Shown here: piece after piece, positions 34,256 to 38,859 of the stretch
Numbering within the stretch: the stretch's first letter is position 1
Layout: each line of letters begins with the position of its first letter
Source: an uncultured Lachnospiraceae bacterium
GTDB lineage: Bacteria > Bacillota > Clostridia > Lachnospirales > Lachnospiraceae
Reading direction: 5' to 3'
NCBI GenBank assembly: GCA_910587715.1
Contig: CAJUMV010000036.1
Span: forward strand, 1-38,859
DNA length: 38,859 nt
Position numbers and translations under genes: made by a program
Notes under the pieces: generated by a model
Seen by the model: the letters and a program-made list of their open reading frames with translations, nothing else
What the model was told of the DNA's origin: nothing
Databases searched by the model: none

Positions 34256-35706
34256 GTGCTACGGCGGTTAAAGATTTTATAAGGAGGTTGCTGAATAAAA
34301 TGCTACCGAAGACAGATTTTGAGAAAAAGCTGAACGTAAAAATTGCGACTTCCAATATTATGGATAACGCAATTAAGCTATGGCTTGATATGTATGGAAA
34401 TCAGCCGCCCTGGCTTGGCGGTAAAGCAAATGTTAAATGCCTGAATCTCCCGGCCGCGATATCCGAAGAATTGGCCCGGCTTGTACTGACCGAATTTAAT
34501 TTTGAAATATCCGGCAGCGCAAGAGCCGATTTTATTCAGAAATCGCTTAAAAACTTTTTGGATAATCTAAGCGGTACAGTTGAGTTATGGTGTGCTCTTG
34601 GCGGCATTGTGATAAAGCCATATGCAGCAGGCGCCGGCATTAACCCCGACAGTATTTACCTTGATGTGGTTCAGGCTAACAGATTTTACCCTACTGCTTT
34701 CGACTCTAATAAACGAGTCACCGGTGCAATCTTTTTGGAAACAAAGAGAATCGGCGATTATATGTACACACGATTAGAGCACCACAATCTGGAAGGTACG
34801 CATTACACGGTTATCAATAAGGCTTTTCGCTCGGAGCGCCTTAATACGGCGCATACCGAAGACGATCTTGTTATAAGCGCAACGCAGCCCTTCCTTATGG
34901 AAGTGGAACTTGATACGGTTGACGAGTGGAAAGGTCTTGAGCCGATTGTGGAAATGGACGGTATCGAACGTCCGTTTTTTGTATATATCAAAGTGCCGAG
35001 AGCAAATAATGTTGACCCGCATTCTCCGCTTGGCGCGTCGGTGTTTTCTCGTGCCGTTGATGTCATTGAAGAAACTGACAAACAGTTTTCCCGGATTTTA
35101 TGGGAATACAGGGCGACCGAAGCCGCGATTGACGCGGATGTATCTCTTTTTGACACAGACACAGATGGAAAACCCATTCTTCCAGAGGGTCAAGAACGGT
35201 TATTCAGGAATTACGACTTTGAGGGTTCCGAGAACAGCGGCTTTTTGAAAGAATTTTTGCCGACAATTCGCGACAGTGCTTTGTTTAATGGCCTGAATGA
35301 GTTTATTCGTAAGATTGAATTTCTTTGTAGTCTTGCTTATGGTACACTGTCAGACCCGAATGACGTTGCAAAGACAGCTACCGAGGTAAAAGCGTCAAAG
35401 CAGCGTTCCTATACAGCAGTTTCCAAAATGCAAAAAGCCTGGGATTCTGCTCTTGACGATATAATCGCCATTATGGACACGCTTTGTACGCTTTATAACA
35501 TTGTTCCTGCTGGTGTTATTGATAAAACCTGTACTTGGGGCGACGGTATTTTAGAAGATACAGACGCAGAATATCAGCGCCGTTGGGCTATGGTCCTTGC
35601 CGGTAAAATGAAGTTGGAAAAATTCTACATGTGGTACTTTGGTTGTAGCGAAAAGGAAGCTCTTGACTATATTCCTGACGCACCTGTTTATCCGCCGGTT
35701 GAATAG
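34252..35706 (+). CDS. Portal protein (SPP1 gp6/A118-like)
   Basis: The 484-residue protein starts at GTG 34252, overlapping the terminase stop. The region ANNVDPHSPLGASVFSRA followed by VIEETDKQFSRILWEY, and the later SDPNDVAKTATEVKASKQRS, are typical of A118-type portals. It forms the dodecameric ring at the packaging vertex. The next gene is a minor capsid protein, as expected for this family. Confidence 0.92.
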   Translation: MSATAVKDFIRRLLNKMLPKTDFEKKLNVKIATSNIMDNAIKLWLDMYGNQPPWLGGKANVKCLNLPAAISEELARLVLTEFNFEISGSARADFIQKSLKNFLDNLSGTVELWCALGGIVIKPYAAGAGINPDSIYLDVVQANRFYPTAFDSNKRVTGAIFLETKRIGDYMYTRLEHHNLEGTHYTVINKAFRSERLNTAHTEDDLVISATQPFLMEVELDTVDEWKGLEPIVEMDGIERPFFVYIKVPRANNVDPHSPLGASVFSRAVDVIEETDKQFSRILWEYRATEAAIDADVSLFDTDTDGKPILPEGQERLFRNYDFEGSENSGFLKEFLPTIRDSALFNGLNEFIRKIEFLCSLAYGTLSDPNDVAKTATEVKASKQRSYTAVSKMQKAWDSALDDIIAIMDTLCTLYNIVPAGVIDKTCTWGDGILEDTDAEYQRRWAMVLAGKMKLEKFYMWYFGCSEKEALDYIPDAPVYPPVE

Positions 35707-35718
35707 AGGTAGCTGCCT

Positions 35719-36951
35719 ATGCAAACGCCAGAATACCTTGACACCTGTACAGATTATCTACTTGGCATGTTTGATTCTTTACAAACTTCGATTGCCGAAG
35801 ATCTGGCACGGCGAATAATAAAAACCGGTACGCTAACAGACACCGCAGAATATCAGGCGAAACGGGCGCAACACGCCGGAGCTTTACTGCAGGACACCGC
35901 GGAAAAAGTAGCTGCTATGTCAGGCCTTACCGATCAGGAGATTATGCGGTTATTTACAGAGGCCGGGATTACCAACATGGAAAATGACGCCCAGCCACTC
36001 CTAAAAGCGGGATATGATATAGATTTACGCCTCTCTCCTGCTATGTCAGCGCAGCTTGAAGCGGAGGTTGCAAAAACCCAGGGAGATATGCGGAATTTAA
36101 CCATGACAACCGGAGCCACCGTTACAGGGCAATACCTGGAAGCTACTAACCTTGCCTACATGAAAGTATCGTCTGGCGCGTTTACGTATTATGACGCAAT
36201 CGCCGAAGCAATACGGCAATCAGCAAAAGAAGGTAGTTTTGTTAACTATACTTCCGGGGCAAGGTCAAGAATGGATGTGGCTATAAGGCGTTCCGTTCTT
36301 ACCGGTGTAAATCAGACTTGCGGCAAACTGACAGAGGCCTACTCTGCCGAGCTTGGCGCAGAATATTACGAGGTTTCCGCGCATTCCGGGGCCAGAGAAT
36401 CTCATGCTTTTTGGCAAGGCCGGGTTTATAAGATTGAGGGGCATGCACCTGGTTACCCAAATTTCCGTGATACGACCCATTACGGAGACGGTAACGGTCT
36501 TTGCGGCTGGAATTGCAGGCACAGTTTTTATCCATACTGGCCAGGTATCTCTAAACCGGCGTACACAAAAGAAAAATTGGATTGGTATAAAGCCAAACGA
36601 TTTGAATATAACGGCGAAAAGCTCACAGATTACGAGTGCTCACAAATACAGCGAGCCTATGAGCGTAAAATCAGGGAATCAAAAAGGATTCTCGCCAGTT
36701 ATGACGCTGCAATTAAGGCTGACCCTGGTTCTCTGACTGCGAAAAGCCTTGAAGATAAATTTAAAGCTGAAAGCGCGGCGCTAAAAAGTACCGAAGCCGA
36801 AATGAAAGAGTTTTGCAAGCAGACAAACCGAAAACCTGATAGCAAACGAACTCAGGTTGTGGCGCATATGGACGGCGAAGGCCGTATTGTGAACTTTGGG
36901 CGCTCTCCAAGTATGAAAGCGGTATGGGCAAACCGAAAAGCAACAAAGTGA
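35719..36951 (+). CDS. Phage minor capsid protein 2 (head morphogenesis)
   Basis: This 410-residue protein has the minor capsid protein 2 signature in its middle: LTGVNQTCGKLTEAYSAELG, then YYEVSAHSGARESHAFWQGR, and the zinc-site-like GLCGWNCRHSFYPYWPG (near 260-275). It joins the head near the portal. The C-terminal 90 residues are charged helices. The gene ends 9 bases before copy 2 of the structured RNA element. Confidence 0.9.
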   Translation: MQTPEYLDTCTDYLLGMFDSLQTSIAEDLARRIIKTGTLTDTAEYQAKRAQHAGALLQDTAEKVAAMSGLTDQEIMRLFTEAGITNMENDAQPLLKAGYDIDLRLSPAMSAQLEAEVAKTQGDMRNLTMTTGATVTGQYLEATNLAYMKVSSGAFTYYDAIAEAIRQSAKEGSFVNYTSGARSRMDVAIRRSVLTGVNQTCGKLTEAYSAELGAEYYEVSAHSGARESHAFWQGRVYKIEGHAPGYPNFRDTTHYGDGNGLCGWNCRHSFYPYWPGISKPAYTKEKLDWYKAKRFEYNGEKLTDYECSQIQRAYERKIRESKRILASYDAAIKADPGSLTAKSLEDKFKAESAALKSTEAEMKEFCKQTNRKPDSKRTQVVAHMDGEGRIVNFGRSPSMKAVWANRKATK

Positions 36952-36960
36952 CAGGAAGCT

Positions 36961-37046
36961 CATATTCGCGTTTTTAAGCCTTATGCTTATAAAAATACTG
37001 GCCTTACCCGTAAAACGCGAATACGGAGACCGTGGACGTCCTGGGG
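36961..37046 (+). ncRNA. Repeated structured RNA element, copy 2
   Basis: Outer stem CATATTCGCGTTTT (36961-36974) pairs with AAAACGCGAATACG (37012-37025) with one mismatch. Inner hairpin AAGC-cttat-GCTT (36976-36988) differs from the other copies by paired changes. TTATAAA and GGCC follow. After the stem, GGAGACCGTGGACGTCC is identical to copy 3. The proposed pseudoknot of copies 1 and 3 is not kept here. A ribosome site follows, with a 9-codon ATG reading frame at 37069 and a longer one at 37076. Confidence 0.75.
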
Positions 37047-37075
37047 AGCATATAAACGGAGGCAAGATATGACAA

Positions 37076-37297
37076 ATGCAAAAAGTGGTTTTACTTAGCC
37101 GCCTGGCGGCTGGCTATGATACAGACAGATTCATATTTGAGTATGACGGAAAAAGAATCAAAAAATATTACGGGAGCCGGCTTACAGACCTACAGGCTAA
37201 GAGTCAGCTCCTGATTGATTTAGGAGGAAAATCCCATGAAGAAAGTGGAATTATTCGCGCAGTATCAGGAAGCAAAGAACACGGGAAAAGAAATTGA
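37076..37297 (+). CDS. Possible small phage protein
   Basis: This 73-residue frame from ATG 37076 contains a plausible protein segment (LAAGYDTDRFIFEYDGKRIK, then YYGSRLTDLQAKSQLLIDLG). Its last 62 bases overlap the following gene. The nearest strong ribosome site (ACGGAGG, 37056-37062) is better spaced for the ATG at 37069, which encodes only nine residues before a stop. Leaky scanning past a leader peptide or an old frameshift could explain this. I do not recognise a family. Confidence 0.5.
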   Translation: MQKVVLLSRLAAGYDTDRFIFEYDGKRIKKYYGSRLTDLQAKSQLLIDLGGKSHEESGIIRAVSGSKEHGKRN

Positions 37298-37805
37298 TTC
37301 CGTGATTCTTTATATCCACATGCCTGGCGGCGAAGAAGAAATCATTATCAATCCGGGGGTTGCAGATAAGATGGACTATATCAACCGCACCTACAATGAT
37401 GATCTGGTTCATACGGGCTGCAAGGATATTTATATTGTCAATGCGATCTTTACCATTGACGAGGGCGAAGGCTGTGATTTTGGCGCAGCCCTGGACGCGC
37501 TGAAAGACGGGTGCAGAGTTACCCGTGCAGGTTGGAACGGTAAAGGCCAGTATATCGAATTGGCCGAGAATATCAGCTACCAGAATCGGTGCGGTGAAAT
37601 TATCAACTGCGATCATGAAAATATCGGCAATAAGGCAATCGCCTTTGTGGGTACTTCCGGAGTCCAGATGGGCTGGCTTGCTTCTCAGGCTGATATGCTC
37701 GCTGACGACTGGATTATTCTGGATGAACCTGAAATTCTTTGCGATGCTGGAGAGTCAGCAGGCCAGTATGGCGACGCCCCTACTCTTATGCCTGCTGCCC
37801 TTTAG
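37236..37805 (+). CDS. DUF2829/Tad2-like protein with N-terminal extension
   Basis: This protein has 189 residues, with GGAGGAAAA before the ATG. Residues about 80-162 match DUF2829: DFGAALDALKDGCRVTRAGW, NGKGQYIELA, IAFVGTSGVQMGWLASQADM, LADDWIIL. The SPO1 member Tad2 is about 89 residues and blocks Thoeris defence by holding its cyclic nucleotide signal. Here a 75-residue N-terminal domain (IDSVILYIHMPGGEEEIIIN) and a 27-residue tail are added. It sits inside the head operon between copies 2 and 3 of the structured RNA. An anti-defence role is inferred from the family. Confidence 0.8.
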   Translation: MKKVELFAQYQEAKNTGKEIDSVILYIHMPGGEEEIIINPGVADKMDYINRTYNDDLVHTGCKDIYIVNAIFTIDEGEGCDFGAALDALKDGCRVTRAGWNGKGQYIELAENISYQNRCGEIINCDHENIGNKAIAFVGTSGVQMGWLASQADMLADDWIILDEPEILCDAGESAGQYGDAPTLMPAAL

Positions 37806-37861
37806 GAAGGCGGTGATCCTCTCATCTCCCATCTGTGGGTAAAACAGAAGCCCAGATTTGA

Positions 37862-37955
37862 CCATATTCGCGTTTTTAGGCTTTAGGCTGATAAAACATA
37901 GGCCAGGTCCATAAAACGCGAATATGGAGACCGTGGACGTCCAGAAGGCCGTCCT
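37862..37955 (+). ncRNA. Repeated structured RNA element, copy 3
   Basis: This is the best copy. CCATATTCGCGTTTT (37862-37876) pairs perfectly over 15 bases with AAAACGCGAATATGG (37913-37927). Inner hairpin GGC-tttag-GCT (37879-37889) uses a G-U pair. GATAAAA and GGCC follow. GGTC (37906-37909) can pair with GACC (37929-37932), equivalent to the copy 1 pseudoknot with one compensatory change. The tail CCAGAAGGCCGTCCT (37941-37955) equals copy 1. It lies between the Tad2-like gene and a terminator. Confidence 0.78.
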
Positions 37956-37975
37956 AACAGCTTTTCAGATAACTA

Positions 37976-37998
37976 ACGGACCGAGAGGCCCGTTTTTT
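37976..37998 (+). terminator. Terminator before the scaffold gene
   Basis: ACGGACC (37976-37982), loop GAGA and GGCCCGT (37987-37993) form a stem with one mismatch, followed by a T6 run. It lies inside the late operon, 115 bases before the scaffold gene, so it may tune the ratio of upstream to capsid transcripts. Confidence 0.75.
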
Positions 37999-38112
37999 AT
38001 TGTCCTGGGGCATGACATTTAAACCGCCTTATTCCCCTGCTTGCCGGGATATAACCGCAAGATAGCAAAAACTGAGTGAACAGGAAAAATCAGCGAAAGG
38101 ATGGTAAGTATT

Positions 38113-38805
38113 ATGGCTTACGAATTTTTAAAGAAACTCTTTGGAACTCCGAAAGACGGCGAGCAGCCTAAGACAATGACCTATGCGGAACTGGAAGCCG
38201 CGATTGACGGCGCAAAGGATATTCAGGTTGTAGACCTGAAAGCCGGCGGCTATGTCGCAAAAAGCAAACTGGATGCAAAGATCACTGAGCTTGCAGGAGT
38301 TCAGCAGCAGCTTACGGACGCAAATACGCAGATTCAGTCATTTAAGGACCAGGATGTGGAAGGCGTGAAAAAGAAGGTTTCCGAGTGGGAAACCAAGTAT
38401 AACGCCGATACCCAGGCGCTTAAAGACCAGATGGCTGAGCAGGCGAGAAAACATGCTGAGGAAATGTTTCTTTCTGGCTATAAGTTTTCCAGCGTAGCCG
38501 CAAAGAACGGCGTACTTGCAGAGCTCCAGGGCAAGAAGTTCCAGATCGACGATCATGGGACGATTCTTGGCGCTAAAGAGTTTATGCAGTCTCTTATGGA
38601 AAATGAAGACTATAAGGGAGCATTTGTAACCGAGCAGAAACCTGACGACAAGCCTGAAAGCCAAACGCCACCGCCCTCTCCCGCTGGTCCGAGATTTTCA
38701 ACAGGAACGGGCGGAACTACACAGCCGGGCGGTGCTGCAGCGAATCCTTTTGCAGGATTTGGCGGCTTTACAAGGCTTCGTCAGCCTGACAACAACAACA
38801 AATAA
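38113..38805 (+). CDS. Phage scaffolding protein (GP20-like)
   Basis: This protein has 230 residues. I chose ATG 38113 because AAAGGATGG lies 8 bases upstream; an in-frame ATG at 38101 is the alternative. The central part (about 60-130) is a charged coiled coil (KLDAKITELAGVQQQLTDAN). The C-terminal part is rich in Pro, Gly and Thr and ends in basic FTRLRQPDNNNK, a likely capsid-contacting tail. The coiled-coil scaffold guides procapsid assembly. The major capsid gene should begin just beyond the right edge; 38806-38859 shows no further feature. Confidence 0.87.
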   Translation: MAYEFLKKLFGTPKDGEQPKTMTYAELEAAIDGAKDIQVVDLKAGGYVAKSKLDAKITELAGVQQQLTDANTQIQSFKDQDVEGVKKKVSEWETKYNADTQALKDQMAEQARKHAEEMFLSGYKFSSVAAKNGVLAELQGKKFQIDDHGTILGAKEFMQSLMENEDYKGAFVTEQKPDDKPESQTPPPSPAGPRFSTGTGGTTQPGGAAANPFAGFGGFTRLRQPDNNNK

Positions 38806-38859
38806 GACTAACTATTAAAAGTCAAGTCTAAAAGTGAAAAGTTTTGAATGGATTGCCAG

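Noticed and set aside
35719..36951. ADP-ribosyltransferase domain fused to the minor capsid protein
   Set aside because: No R-S-E or H-Y-E catalytic pattern is visible in the C-terminal region.
26041..37955. Repeated element as a hammerhead, twister, pistol or HDV-like ribozyme
   Set aside because: The hammerhead CTGANGA/GAAA core is absent, and no arrangement matched the other ribozyme consensus sequences I remember; this was by eye only.

Overview
The window joins ordinary chromosome (about 1-15,400) to the left part of a prophage (about 15,430 to the right edge, which it overruns). Codon use, AGGAGG-type ribosome sites, Gram-positive RND and membrane-fusion genes, many sensory proteins and the phage families all suggest a Clostridia bacterium, most likely Lachnospiraceae. 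The species cannot be read from the sequence.

Chromosome. A consensus promoter at the far left (83-111, minus) points out of the window, probably to a stable-RNA operon. Next come a lipoprotein gene with a structured leader, a HAMP histidine kinase divergent from a Cache-GGDEF diguanylate cyclase, and an operon for a membrane-fusion lipoprotein and an RND exporter. After that is a minus-strand chain of four genes: chemoreceptor, one-TM protein, OmpR-type response regulator, and a cytoplasmic PAS hybrid histidine kinase with two receiver domains. The whole section is signalling and export.

Prophage. The lysogeny module is on the minus strand: XRE repressor, HNH endonuclease and large serine integrase. 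It is divergent from a long plus-strand lytic programme. The early part holds a Cro-like regulator, a small acidic/Lys-Ala-Pro protein, a DUF2800 Cas4/AddB-like nuclease, a SleB-type hydrolase, DUF2815 ssDNA-binding protein and a family A DNA polymerase. A nucleotide and modification block follows: radical SAM protein, small helical protein, ThyX, HNH homing-type endonuclease, dUTPase and dCMP deaminase. Then come a VirE-type primase-helicase, VRR-NUC nuclease, SNF2-type helicase and a sigma-like late regulator. The packaging and head genes are small and large terminase, portal, minor capsid protein 2 and scaffold. The capsid gene should lie just beyond the right edge.

Points of most interest. 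(1) Three same-strand copies of a structured element (26,041; 36,961; 37,862) share a 12-15 bp outer stem, a small inner hairpin with compensatory changes, and conserved linkers. They look like a repeated phage RNA I cannot name. (2) The HNH endonuclease starts in a G10 tract that puts it one base out of frame, which suggests phase variation or an indel. (3) A DUF2829/Tad2-like protein (possible Thoeris inhibitor) carries an unusual N-terminal extension and sits between two copies of the RNA element. (4) There are dense hairpin and repeat regions upstream of the polymerase gene and after the primase-helicase gene. (5) The phage carries a radical SAM gene.

Stretches over 300 bases without a gene: 29,718-30,103 (hairpins and TCAGCAG repeats) and 37,806-38,112 (third RNA element plus a terminator). 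Bases 1-191 hold the outward promoter. Bases 38,806-38,859 follow the scaffold gene and show nothing recognisable.
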